Positions 17,406-25,732 of a stretch of DNA of 64,000 nt are shown one piece after another. A model generated the notes under the pieces. It did not search any database and was not told where the DNA came from. It worked only from the letters and a program-made list of their open reading frames with translations. This DNA is from Psychroflexus aestuariivivens (GTDB lineage Bacteria; Bacteroidota; Bacteroidia; Flavobacteriales; Flavobacteriaceae), in the NCBI RefSeq assembly GCF_004010055.1, contig NZ_RQVT01000005.1:1-64000 (forward strand), in the 5' to 3' direction. Numbering within the stretch: position 1 is the first letter of the stretch; the number at the start of each line of letters is the position of its first letter. Position numbers and translations under genes: made by a program.

Positions 17406-18998
17406 ATGACAAAACTGCTAAAATACTGGCTTGGAATTTTAAAAAATGTAATATTCTTTTTTGTTCCTGCAGTACTTTTCTTGGGTTTTGCTCTGGTTTA
17501 CGGTTTTAATGAAAATTTACTCAAAGACGGCGTAGATTTGATATTAAGCACGGTCATCCTTGCTTCGATTTCTTTAGCCTTATTCAGAAGTTGGATTTTG
17601 CAAATTTGGAATGCAGTGAGTTTATTGATTCTTTCAATATTTTCATTTTTAAAAATCAGCTTCTATCATCTATTTCAAACCAAATTGGATGTTTCTGCAT
17701 TGTATGTGATTTTTGAAACTAATCAAAAGGAATCAACTGGATTTTTATCAACTTATGTAGACGGTTTTATTGTATTTACTGTTTTAATTTTAATATTGAA
17801 TTTTGTTTTCGCTTTAAAATTCAACCATAAGCACAATACAAAATACAGAAGATTTCAATTGAAATTCAAAAATCTAGGGATTGCCACTTTTTGTTTATTT
17901 ACCGCTTTTGCCAGTTATCAATTTATTCAAATAAAAATTAAAAAATACAATCTCCTATATTTGGCCGAAGATGCAATTGTCTCTTATCATCAAATTCAGA
18001 ATAATTTCCAAACTGAATTGACAGCATCTGAAAATCCAAATTTGAACGTCAAAGCAACAGATAAATCACAAACTCTAGTTCTTGTCATCGGCGAATCGAC
18101 TTCTGCCAAACACATGAGTATTTATGGATATTATCGACCTACAAATCCAAAATTGACTGAACTTTCGGATGAGTTGATTGTTTTTGAAGATGTTATTTCT
18201 CCAGCTGCTCACACCATTCCAGCGCTGAATGCTTTATTAACTTTTGAATGCGAAAATGGCTTAGCTTCCATAATTCAACTGGCAAATCAGGCTGGCTTCA
18301 AAACTTATTGGATTTCTGCACAACAGCCGATTGGCATGAATGACACTCTGGTGACCGCTATTGCCAAAGCAGCTGATAAAACTGAGTTTCCAAATGCGAT
18401 AAATAACATTCAAAATTACGACAGTATTTTGTTTTCACATTATGAAGAAGCCTTAGCAGACCAGCAAGACAAAAAACTTATTGTTCTTCATCTAAATGGG
18501 ACACATTTGAAATATGAAGACAAGTATCCACCTGAATTCAATGTTTTCAAAGATCAGCCTAGAACCAAATTTGAATCTGAACGCAGCAAAATGCAAATCA
18601 ATACTTATGACAATGCCGTTTTGTATAATGATTTTGTAGTGAGTGAATTCATTAAACGCTTAAAATCAAAAAAAATAGACTCAAAATTGATTTACTTGTC
18701 CGACCATGGTGATGAAGTATTTCGAGATATAGATTTTGTGGGGCATAACGGTTACTACTCTACCAAAGCCATGCTTCATGTACCATTTATTGTGTGGACT
18801 TCAGATTCAAATAAAAATACTGAAGAATGGAAAACATTCACTAAAAGGAAATATATTTTTGATGATTTTGTCCACAGTTTTGCCGATTTAGCCAAAATTG
18901 AATTTGAAAATTACCAACCCAAACGCAGTATTTTCAATTCGGCTTTTGAGTATAAACCAAGAATTACAAAACAAAATAAAAATTATGATGCGCCTTAA
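17406..18998 (+). CDS. Phosphoethanolamine transferase (EptA/EptC-like, alkaline phosphatase superfamily)
   Basis: A 530-residue inner-membrane enzyme that, by family, moves phosphoethanolamine from phosphatidylethanolamine to lipid A or core sugars. About five N-terminal membrane segments (residues ~15-35, 43-60, 70-88, 118-137, 158-175) precede a periplasmic sulfatase-fold domain. That domain holds GESTSA (229-234, with the presumed nucleophile), YGYYRPTNPKL, AHTIPALNALLTFEC, the metal-binding YLSDHGDE and a late FVGHNGYYSTKAMLHVPF. The GEST form is closer to EptC/CptA than to the GET form of EptA. Its 3' end overlaps the next gene by about 14 nt, which implies coupling. Confidence 0.88.
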   Translation: MTKLLKYWLGILKNVIFFFVPAVLFLGFALVYGFNENLLKDGVDLILSTVILASISLALFRSWILQIWNAVSLLILSIFSFLKISFYHLFQTKLDVSALYVIFETNQKESTGFLSTYVDGFIVFTVLILILNFVFALKFNHKHNTKYRRFQLKFKNLGIATFCLFTAFASYQFIQIKIKKYNLLYLAEDAIVSYHQIQNNFQTELTASENPNLNVKATDKSQTLVLVIGESTSAKHMSIYGYYRPTNPKLTELSDELIVFEDVISPAAHTIPALNALLTFECENGLASIIQLANQAGFKTYWISAQQPIGMNDTLVTAIAKAADKTEFPNAINNIQNYDSILFSHYEEALADQQDKKLIVLHLNGTHLKYEDKYPPEFNVFKDQPRTKFESERSKMQINTYDNAVLYNDFVVSEFIKRLKSKKIDSKLIYLSDHGDEVFRDIDFVGHNGYYSTKAMLHVPFIVWTSDSNKNTEEWKTFTKRKYIFDDFVHSFADLAKIEFENYQPKRSIFNSAFEYKPRITKQNKNYDAP

Positions 18999-19722
18999 AA
19001 AAATCATTTTTACAATAGGCTTTATTGTGGTTTTCATTTTGGCTTACCATTATTCACCCTATAAAATTGAACATGTTGGCCAACGCAACAAAGTTTGGGC
19101 TTACCGCGTGAGTACGATAGAAAAAATAGATTTCATTCAAAATCATTACCAAGGCATGGAGATAGATGTCATGTTTGATTCTGAACGACAAAAACTGCAA
19201 GTCAAACATCCGAATGTGGATTGTCCACCAATAGATTTAAAATTATTTTTGAATACTTTGAATGAAAATAAAATAGATGGAATTTGGTTTGATTTGAAAA
19301 ATCTTCATATAGGTAATGCCGCAGAATTTTCGAATCACCTTGGAAAGCTAACGCAAGATTTTAAACTCAAAAAAATAGTAGAATCGCCCAATATAGAATC
19401 CTTACAATTTTTCCGAGATAAAGATTTTAAAATCAGTTACTATTTGCCTGGTAGTTTTGATGAAGATGCTGAAACCTTAGCATCCACAATCAAACTGATA
19501 AAAAATCATTTGGACGAATTTGAAGTTGACTTTCTTTCTGCGGAGATGAACAAATATCAACTTGCAAAACAACATTTCCCTAACCAAAGTCTATTATTTT
19601 GGTCGCCTAGAGGCACATTTCATTCAGAATATTTTATTGATTCTTGGAATAGAAATCGAATTTTGAATGATCCAAAAGTAGAGATTTTACTTGTAAGAGT
19701 AGATTTCGATTCTGGCTGTTGA
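18985..19722 (+). CDS. Membrane-anchored TIM-barrel-like protein (GDPD/FAM151-like)
   Basis: About 245 residues. An N-terminal anchor (KKIIFTIGFIVVFILAYHY) is followed by a soluble domain outside the membrane. The order AYRVSTIEKI, GMEIDVMFD, LQVKHP, DLKLFLNTL and GIWFDLKNL resembles the barrel of glycerophosphodiester phosphodiesterases and of the FAM151/menorin family, but the classical HRG start of GDPD is absent, so activity is not assured. Two ATGs (18985, 18988) lie inside the end of the phosphoethanolamine transferase gene, and the longer frame from 18898 lies wholly over it. The coupling suggests a shared role in lipid or envelope modification; that is inference. Confidence 0.6.
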   Translation: MMRLKKIIFTIGFIVVFILAYHYSPYKIEHVGQRNKVWAYRVSTIEKIDFIQNHYQGMEIDVMFDSERQKLQVKHPNVDCPPIDLKLFLNTLNENKIDGIWFDLKNLHIGNAAEFSNHLGKLTQDFKLKKIVESPNIESLQFFRDKDFKISYYLPGSFDEDAETLASTIKLIKNHLDEFEVDFLSAEMNKYQLAKQHFPNQSLLFWSPRGTFHSEYFIDSWNRNRILNDPKVEILLVRVDFDSGC

Positions 19723-19728
19723 ATTGTA

Positions 19729-19980
19729 TTAACTGATTTTTAGTTTGGCTTTCAGGTTTTGTTTTTCTTCATAAGAAAAGCCCTCGAAAGAATTACGTTT
19801 GATCAGTTTGGTGAGTGCGTTATTCAACTGGTGATATTTTTCGCAACGTTCACAATTCAAAATATGTAATTGTAGCCGAATTTTTTGCCAGAAACTAGCT
19901 TCTTCATACTGCTGTTTATCACTAAACTCGGCAACTCTACGACAAGATTTTGGTATTTTTTGCTCGCTATCCTTACACAT
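19729..19980 (-). CDS. Small anti-sigma-factor-like zinc-binding protein
   Basis: An 83-residue protein with the H-x3-C-x2-C core of the zinc-binding anti-sigma (ZAS) fold (LHILNCERCEKY) and a further Cys near the N terminus (KSCRRVAEF). It has no membrane segment, so it would be a cytoplasmic anti-sigma. It lies 5 nt downstream of an ECF sigma factor gene on the same strand, the usual arrangement for a sigma/anti-sigma pair. The signal is unknown; a soluble ZAS protein is often a redox or metal sensor, but nothing here proves that. Confidence 0.78.
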   Translation of the reverse strand: MCKDSEQKIPKSCRRVAEFSDKQQYEEASFWQKIRLQLHILNCERCEKYHQLNNALTKLIKRNSFEGFSYEEKQNLKAKLKIS

Positions 19981-19985
19981 ATTAT

Positions 19986-20543
19986 TTAATTTTTAAACCA
20001 AGTTTGACCCATACAATTTACCAAAGCGGTTCTGGCTCTGTGAATCATCACCCAAAAATTAGACGAAGATATTTTCAATTCATTACAAATAACTTCAGTA
20101 TCCATTTCTTGCATGCTTTTCATTTTAAAAACCTTAGCATGTTTAGGGTTGATTTGTTCTAGACAGTCATAAATAGCTTGACCCAATTCTTTGTTTTCAA
20201 TAGCTTCTTCACCAGAATCCATTGAACTTCCAGAAACTTGCTCTTCCAACCAATCGCCAGATTCATGTCCCGTATGGTAATCCATTTTAACTTCAGCTTG
20301 GCCTTTATTAGAATTGATTTTTCGGTAATAGTCAATAATTTTTCGTTTTAGGATAGAAATTAACCAAGTTTTTTCTGAAGCCTCACCCTTAAAATTGTCT
20401 TTAGATTTTAAACCCGCCAAAAAAGTTTCAGAAACAATATCTTTGGCCATTTCCCTGTCACTGACTTTAGAGATTGTAAAGTAAAGAAAATAGTCACTGT
20501 AACGTTCTACCCAAAGTTCTGGAGATAATTTATTTTTACTCAT
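19986..20543 (-). CDS. ECF-family RNA polymerase sigma factor
   Basis: A 185-residue sigma-70 family protein with region 2 (YFTISKVSDREMAKDIVSETFLAGL, then EKTWLISILKRKIIDYYR) and region 4 (AIYDCLEQINPKHAKVFKMKSMQEMDTEVICNELKISSSNFWVMIHRARTALVNCM). The linker between them is Gly/Ser/Glu-rich. It should direct transcription of a small envelope or stress regulon. It probably controls its own operon with the anti-sigma gene 5 nt downstream. The target genes cannot be told from the window. Confidence 0.93.
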   Translation of the reverse strand: MSKNKLSPELWVERYSDYFLYFTISKVSDREMAKDIVSETFLAGLKSKDNFKGEASEKTWLISILKRKIIDYYRKINSNKGQAEVKMDYHTGHESGDWLEEQVSGSSMDSGEEAIENKELGQAIYDCLEQINPKHAKVFKMKSMQEMDTEVICNELKISSSNFWVMIHRARTALVNCMGQTWFKN

Positions 20544-20651
20544 GGTCGAGAGATTTCAATTTTCAAATGTAAGTAAAATTTATCCTATAGTTTTGTCGAA
20601 AAATAAACTTCAAATTACGATTTTTGTTCAACATAAGAGAATTTTCAATTT

Positions 20652-21896
20652 ATGAATCAAAACACCTTGTTGATTATCGGTTTTGTTTGGCCGGAACCAA
20701 ATTCGTCTGCAGCGGGCAGTCGGATGATGCAAATCATTGATTTCTTTCTAAAAAGAAAATATAAAATCGTCTATGCATCGCCAGCACAGTTTTCTGAAAA
20801 CGCCGTTAATCTTAAAGATTTAGGCGTCGATGAGAAGATCATCAAAGTGAATGATTCTGATTTCGATATATATTTGAAAGATTTGGCTCCAAGCCATGTT
20901 ATTTTCGACCGTTTTATGATGGAAGAACAATTTGGCTGGCGTGTGGCAGACCAATGTCCGGACGCGATTCGGATTTTAGACACTGAAGATTTACATTTTT
21001 TCAGAAAAGCTAGACAACAAGCTTTTCAGGATAATCAAAAATTTAGCAAAGCCTATCTTTATTCAGACATTGCAAAGCGCGAGATAGCTTCTATTTTGAG
21101 ATCTGATTTAGCATTGATTATATCAAAAGCTGAAATTGATTTATTGGTAAATCAGTTTAAAGTCAACAGAAATTTACTTTTATACCTGCCTTTTTTAATG
21201 TCACCGATTACAGACAAATATATAGCTAAGCTCCCAAAATTTGAGGAGCGTCAACATTTTGTAAGTATCGGCAATTTTCTTCATCCACCGAATTGGGACA
21301 AAACATTGTATCTGAAAAATGAAATTTGGCCAATAATTCACAATGCTTTACCTGATGCAGAAATGCATGTTTACGGTGCGTACACTTCACAGAAAGTAGA
21401 ACAATTGCATAATCCTAAACAAAAATTCTTTATTGAAGGTCGTGCTGACGATGCGGTAAAAACGATACAAAATGCCAAAGTTTTACTCGGACCATTGCGT
21501 TTTGGCGCAGGTCTGAAAGGCAAGTTTTTGGACAGTATGAAAGCTGGAACGCCTTCTGTAACCACAACGATTGGTGCCGAAGGTTTGTGTGGTGATTTGC
21601 CGTGGTGTGGCGAAATTGCAAATAGTGCAGAAGATATTGCCAGACAAGCAATCAATTTGTATAAGTTTGAAAAGCGTTGGCAAAAAGCACAAAAAAACGG
21701 ATTTCAAATTATCAATAAGCGCTTTCAAAAAAGGGTGCACACTGCAAATTTTTTTAAACGCTTACGCAAAATTGAAAGTAATTTAATTTCGCTGCGACAA
21801 CAAAATTTTGTTGGCCAAATTTTGATGCATCACACCACGCAAAGCACAAAATACATGAGTTTGTGGATTGAAGCCAAAAACAAAACCCAGGACTAG
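20652..21896 (+). CDS. Glycosyltransferase (GT-B fold, GT4-like)
   Basis: A 414-residue cytoplasmic glycosyltransferase. The N-terminal half has the GT-B start LLIIGFVWPEPNSSAAGSRM. The C-terminal half has the nucleotide-sugar region: VSIGNFLHPPNWD, AEMHVYGAY, and GPLRFGAGLKGKFLDSMKAGTPSVTTTIGAEGL, where the conserved Gly-Gly/Glu pocket of GT4-type enzymes sits. Donor and acceptor are unknown. It stands alone, divergent from the ECF sigma operon. A TAGTTTTG at 20588-20595 is a possible -7 box. Confidence 0.82.
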   Translation: MNQNTLLIIGFVWPEPNSSAAGSRMMQIIDFFLKRKYKIVYASPAQFSENAVNLKDLGVDEKIIKVNDSDFDIYLKDLAPSHVIFDRFMMEEQFGWRVADQCPDAIRILDTEDLHFFRKARQQAFQDNQKFSKAYLYSDIAKREIASILRSDLALIISKAEIDLLVNQFKVNRNLLLYLPFLMSPITDKYIAKLPKFEERQHFVSIGNFLHPPNWDKTLYLKNEIWPIIHNALPDAEMHVYGAYTSQKVEQLHNPKQKFFIEGRADDAVKTIQNAKVLLGPLRFGAGLKGKFLDSMKAGTPSVTTTIGAEGLCGDLPWCGEIANSAEDIARQAINLYKFEKRWQKAQKNGFQIINKRFQKRVHTANFFKRLRKIESNLISLRQQNFVGQILMHHTTQSTKYMSLWIEAKNKTQD

Positions 21897-21931
21897 GCTT
21901 AGGTTTTTTCACATTTGTTTACATTTACAAT

Positions 21932-22402
21932 ATGAAACCTTGGTTATTTATAATTTTGGTGTGTTTTGGAATTTCTTGTCAGAATGCTGACCTCAAAAAG
22001 CGTTCTGCCCAAGATATTTTAGAATCAGAAATGCAACAAATGAATTGGGAGGAAGTGGATTTTTACCCTACTTTCAGCTCCTGTAGCGATGTGACCTCTA
22101 AAACGGAGAGTTTAAATTGTTTTAAAACCACAGTTGAAACTTCAATCATCCAGGGATTAAAGAATAAAAATTTAATTCGTTCCAATCCTGAAGCCGATAC
22201 TTTGCGGCTTCATCTTTATGTAGACCAATTTGGAAATACGCAGATTACGAATATTGACATCTCTGAAACTACTGCAATGAAGAATCCAGAACTTCGATTC
22301 TGGCTGCAACAAAGTATTCAGAATTTACCAAAAGCATATCCGGCACAGAAAAGAAGTGTTCCTGTGAATTTAAAAGTTAAATTACCTATTATTTTAAAAT
22401 GA
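21932..22402 (+). CDS. Predicted lipoprotein with a TonB-C-like half
   Basis: A 156-residue protein with a signal peptide and the lipobox GISC (Cys16). The mature part contains CSDVTSKTESLNCFKTTV with two Cys residues, then a region RLHLYVDQFGNTQITNIDIS...LRFWLQQSIQNLPKAYPAQKRSVPVNLKVKLPI. The second half has the pattern of the TonB C-terminal fold seen in many Bacteroidota lipoproteins (strand, helix, then strand after a Pro-rich turn). I give no function. It starts 35 nt after the glycosyltransferase gene and 40 nt before ruvC. Confidence 0.75.
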   Translation: MKPWLFIILVCFGISCQNADLKKRSAQDILESEMQQMNWEEVDFYPTFSSCSDVTSKTESLNCFKTTVETSIIQGLKNKNLIRSNPEADTLRLHLYVDQFGNTQITNIDISETTAMKNPELRFWLQQSIQNLPKAYPAQKRSVPVNLKVKLPIILK

Positions 22403-22442
22403 CTTTCAATTTTAAATTTGGCTTCAAAAATTTTAGTTTAAT

Positions 22443-23027
22443 TTGAAGCTGAATTCAATTAAATCCAAAAATTTGGCAGCAGAACGTATCATATTAGGCA
22501 TTGACCCCGGCACAACAATCATGGGATTTGGTGTAATTGAAGTTAACAATAAAAGCATGAAATTTATTCAGTTGAATGAATTGATGTTGAAAAAATACGA
22601 CGATCACTACACTAAATTGAAGATGATTTTTGATCGCACCATTCATTTGATTGATACTTATCATCCTGATGAAATTGCCATTGAAGCGCCATTTTTTGGA
22701 AAAAATGTACAATCTATGCTAAAACTTGGTAGAGCGCAAGGCGTCGCTATGGCAGCAGGTTTGTCCAGACAAATTCCTATTACCGAGTATTTACCAAAGA
22801 AAATAAAAATGGCGATTACAGGCAACGGAAATGCTAGTAAAGAACAGGTGGCAAAAATGTTGCAAAACATGCTAGGCATCAAAGAATTACCAAAAAACCT
22901 GGACTCTACAGATGGATTGGCAGCGGCGGTTTGTCATTTCTATAATTCTGGTAAGCCCGACCTTGGAAAGTCTTATTCTGGCTGGGATGCATTTATAAAA
23001 CAAAATGAAAAGCGCGTCAAAAAGTAA
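22443..23027 (+). CDS. ruvC: Holliday junction resolvase RuvC
   Basis: RuvC cuts Holliday junctions with RuvAB during recombination. The 194-residue protein has the catalytic acids: Asp21 in GIDPGTTIMGFG, Glu in EIAIEAPFFGKNVQS, and the Asp pair in DSTDGLAAAVCH. The conserved segment LGRAQGVAMAAGLSRQIPI and the ITGNGNASKEQV loop are present. The frame starts at a TTG (22443); a second TTG at 22473 would give a protein whose N terminus resembles other flavobacterial RuvC proteins more closely, and there is no ATG before the core. A terminator follows. Confidence 0.95.
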   Translation: MKLNSIKSKNLAAERIILGIDPGTTIMGFGVIEVNNKSMKFIQLNELMLKKYDDHYTKLKMIFDRTIHLIDTYHPDEIAIEAPFFGKNVQSMLKLGRAQGVAMAAGLSRQIPITEYLPKKIKMAITGNGNASKEQVAKMLQNMLGIKELPKNLDSTDGLAAAVCHFYNSGKPDLGKSYSGWDAFIKQNEKRVKK

Positions 23028-23040
23028 TTTTTGAGAACAA

Positions 23041-23069
23041 AAAACCCACATCAAAATGACGTGGGTTTT
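23041..23069. terminator. Bidirectional terminator between ruvC and the type IX protein
   Basis: AAAACCCAC (23041-23049) pairs with GTGGGTTTT (23061-23069), with a small inner TCA/TGA helix. The A-rich left side and T-rich right side allow function in both directions, for ruvC (+) and perhaps for the minus-strand gene whose stop is at 23130. Confidence 0.8.
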
Positions 23070-23129
23070 CGGATTTATTGAAATTGTCTGGCTATTTCTC
23101 TAAATTTCAATAGAACAATATGGCTTTAC

Positions 23130-25421
23130 TTATTGTTTAATAATTCGTTTTGTAACCTGAGCATCTCCAGTTTTAATTTTAAGCAAATAAACACCTCTAT
23201 TTAATTTACTTAAATCAACAGAATATTCATTTTGACCAAGATGATATGATGTCACATTTTGTCCTAACAAATTGAACACAGTAATTTGAACATCTTCAGA
23301 GTCATTCAATCCTGAAATTTTCAACTGATCTACAACTGGATTTGGAAATAATTTTAGATTTTTTGATGAATTTTCTGAATTCAAACCTAAAGTGGTATTT
23401 TCGAAACTCAACTGAAAACGATTATTGCTTATGCTTTCTGGAATATTTGTATCGACACTAAAATTATAATCTTCAGCATCCATAATTGTCGTCATTCCAG
23501 TGTATTGATCATAAAGTACAACATTGAAATTATCATCAAAGTTTTCTAAATCTAGATGAAAAACATAATTTTCACTTCGAAATTGGTTGACAAATAAATC
23601 GATTTCTTCTTCATGACTTGGCAAAGCTCTTGTTTCAAAAGTATAAAAAGCATTATTGCTCTGTGTCGCTAAATTTTCATCTAAATTAGGCAGTTTTGGC
23701 GCATCGAAATCATCATAATTTGAATTGCCTTGAGCATCAAAATTGAGTGTCAACAAATCTGCTTCACGCTCGTTATTGTTGAAAGCACCAGCTTCATATA
23801 AATACAACTTCAAAGTAGAAGATTCATCATTAGAAAAAACAGATTGACTTACTCCTGATGGATTTTTAGCTGATTCTGTAAAAGTAACCGACGGAGAATT
23901 AACAGTTGAAGAATTCACTATAAAGAAAGATTGTCCTGGTCGTATAAACTGATCGACAGTATTACTCAAAAGCTGATAAGCGCCTCTGAGGGAAGCGTTG
24001 GCGTCCCAAACATACAAATGATTAACATTGACACCACCTTGAAAACTCAAGTTTTTGAAATCTATTGTACTCTGATAAGGATTGGCAATCAAACTGAATT
24101 CATTATTTCCCTGAGCAATTGTAGGTGTAAATTCACCGATGAATAATTCACCAGTTGCCCTCAAAACTGTATTGGTTGGTGTGGCTTCATTATCGGTTAA
24201 GTCTATACTTCGATCTCCGCGAATATAAATCCGATAAGCATCGCCAAATTGAAGTTGAGTTGAATTTGTATTTTGAACGGGGTACCAAGCTTGGCCATCG
24301 TTATCTAAAACAAACATAGATGGGTTTCCAGTTCCTGTAGCATCAAAACCCAAGATACCACTTTCTGAACCTGTGATATGTGTACCATATCCACTAATAT
24401 TTTGTCCGTTTTCCTGCCAGTTCGCATAGATTGAGCCATTTGAATTTAAAGACGATGACAGAAATCGGTATGCGCGTCTATTATTGTTTCCAGCTGGAAT
24501 AAATCGTTCAACTGTAACATCTCCATTTATAGATGATCCTGGGCGGTTTTTAATTTGACCAGTTCTTGTCGCATCAGATTTAAAAGTAACTTCTCCATTG
24601 ATTAAGATTTCACCATATAAATCAACAGATGAATAAATCTCTAGACTTGCACCAAATAAGACATTGATATCGTTTACTTCAACGGGATTATTAAAAACTG
24701 CCGTGCCACTTAATATTTGAATATTTTTAGTTGACACTGAATTTCCCTCAGGAGATTCAGGCGTCCATTGGTTATTGTCGTAAATATAATCTGCAGCTGG
24801 CGGATTTTGTGTCCAGTAGAAATTGTCTATACCAACTTGTCCGCCACCAGCAGCATTTTTGAAAGTAATAGTAAAATTCCCAGAAATATCTGTAATATCA
24901 ATATTTCCAGAGTTTTTGATTTGTCCTTGTTCTCCATTTGTGGTCACATTGGCCACTTGGTTTCCATTGATGTAAACTTGTAAATTCACATTGGTGCTAA
25001 AAGCCTGGACGTAATCGAAAGAAAATTCGGAAATACCATTTGCGATTGTTGAACTTAAATTTGAAGTCATATTGGCGTTGAGCACAACAGTTTTTCCATT
25101 GGAGCTTGTTCCAGGATAGCTTCTGGCGCTTGTATAAGACCAAGTGTTTGCGAGTACGCCTGAAAAACTTCCACTTTGATAACCAAAACCTGTTACAGGA
25201 AAATTTGCAAAGTTTTCTGTGACTTGTGTATCGAAGTCAATCGGCATTGTAAATGCTTGTGGTGGCAAAGAATAATCTTCAACTTCGATAAGAGTTGAAA
25301 TTTCTGAATTGTGTTTAGTTTTTGATTCATTGTCTGCATAAAGCTGACTTGAAAAACTAACAAAAATGAGCATGAGTACAACGTACAACGAAGTGCACAT
25401 TTTGGATGAATGCGTTTTCAT
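23130..25421 (-). CDS. Type IX secreted protein, paralogue of the next gene
   Basis: A 763-residue protein with a signal peptide (hydrophobic run about residues 10-27, end near LYADN) and a C-terminal type A sorting domain (LFPNPVVDQLKISGL, FNLLGQNV, LNRGVYLLKI, ending KRIIKQ). The middle has Ig- or jelly-roll-like beta regions (GGGQVGIDNFYWTQNPP) and a conserved block ERFIPAGNNNRRAYRF, found in many flavobacterial T9SS cargos. It matches residues ~320-1013 of the larger neighbour at 25733-28774 along its length, so one is a duplicate with domain loss or gain. Its role is likely adhesive or structural on the cell surface; no enzyme motif is seen. Confidence 0.88.
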   Translation of the reverse strand: MKTHSSKMCTSLYVVLMLIFVSFSSQLYADNESKTKHNSEISTLIEVEDYSLPPQAFTMPIDFDTQVTENFANFPVTGFGYQSGSFSGVLANTWSYTSARSYPGTSSNGKTVVLNANMTSNLSSTIANGISEFSFDYVQAFSTNVNLQVYINGNQVANVTTNGEQGQIKNSGNIDITDISGNFTITFKNAAGGGQVGIDNFYWTQNPPAADYIYDNNQWTPESPEGNSVSTKNIQILSGTAVFNNPVEVNDINVLFGASLEIYSSVDLYGEILINGEVTFKSDATRTGQIKNRPGSSINGDVTVERFIPAGNNNRRAYRFLSSSLNSNGSIYANWQENGQNISGYGTHITGSESGILGFDATGTGNPSMFVLDNDGQAWYPVQNTNSTQLQFGDAYRIYIRGDRSIDLTDNEATPTNTVLRATGELFIGEFTPTIAQGNNEFSLIANPYQSTIDFKNLSFQGGVNVNHLYVWDANASLRGAYQLLSNTVDQFIRPGQSFFIVNSSTVNSPSVTFTESAKNPSGVSQSVFSNDESSTLKLYLYEAGAFNNNEREADLLTLNFDAQGNSNYDDFDAPKLPNLDENLATQSNNAFYTFETRALPSHEEEIDLFVNQFRSENYVFHLDLENFDDNFNVVLYDQYTGMTTIMDAEDYNFSVDTNIPESISNNRFQLSFENTTLGLNSENSSKNLKLFPNPVVDQLKISGLNDSEDVQITVFNLLGQNVTSYHLGQNEYSVDLSKLNRGVYLLKIKTGDAQVTKRIIKQ

Positions 25422-25732
25422 AGGATAAAGTTTTAAATTAGTTAATGTTGAAATTTAAATAAAATTTGCAGAAATGACTTTTTTTAAATTGCTTAGTATT
25501 TAAATTTCAGATACTTAAACAAACAGTACTTTTTAATACTTGTTTTAATAATCCTTCAAAAAATCACCTCATTATCAAATGAAAAATGAATTTTAATATT
25601 CATTTTATGAATACAAAAGACATTAAACTTCATCAAAATTGCTATAACAATATTATGGTTTAGAATAAAAGGTCAAAAACAAAAAAACCCGCACCAAAAA
25701 GATGCGGGTTTCAATTTAAAATTTAAAGTCTT
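25422..25732. other. Spacer between the two type IX paralogues
   Basis: 311 nt, AT-rich, with no frame that looks coding on either strand. It holds the terminator at 25685-25711 and presumably the promoter of the 763-residue gene near 25422-25520. I could not place a convincing TTG/TAnnTTTG pair. Confidence 0.5.
25685..25711 (-). terminator. Terminator of the 1,013-residue type IX gene
   Basis: AAACCCGCA (25685-25693) and TGCGGGTTT (25703-25711) form a GC-rich stem with a 9-nt loop. On the minus strand a T-run (TTTTTTTG) follows. It lies 22 nt beyond the stop at 25733. Confidence 0.85.
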
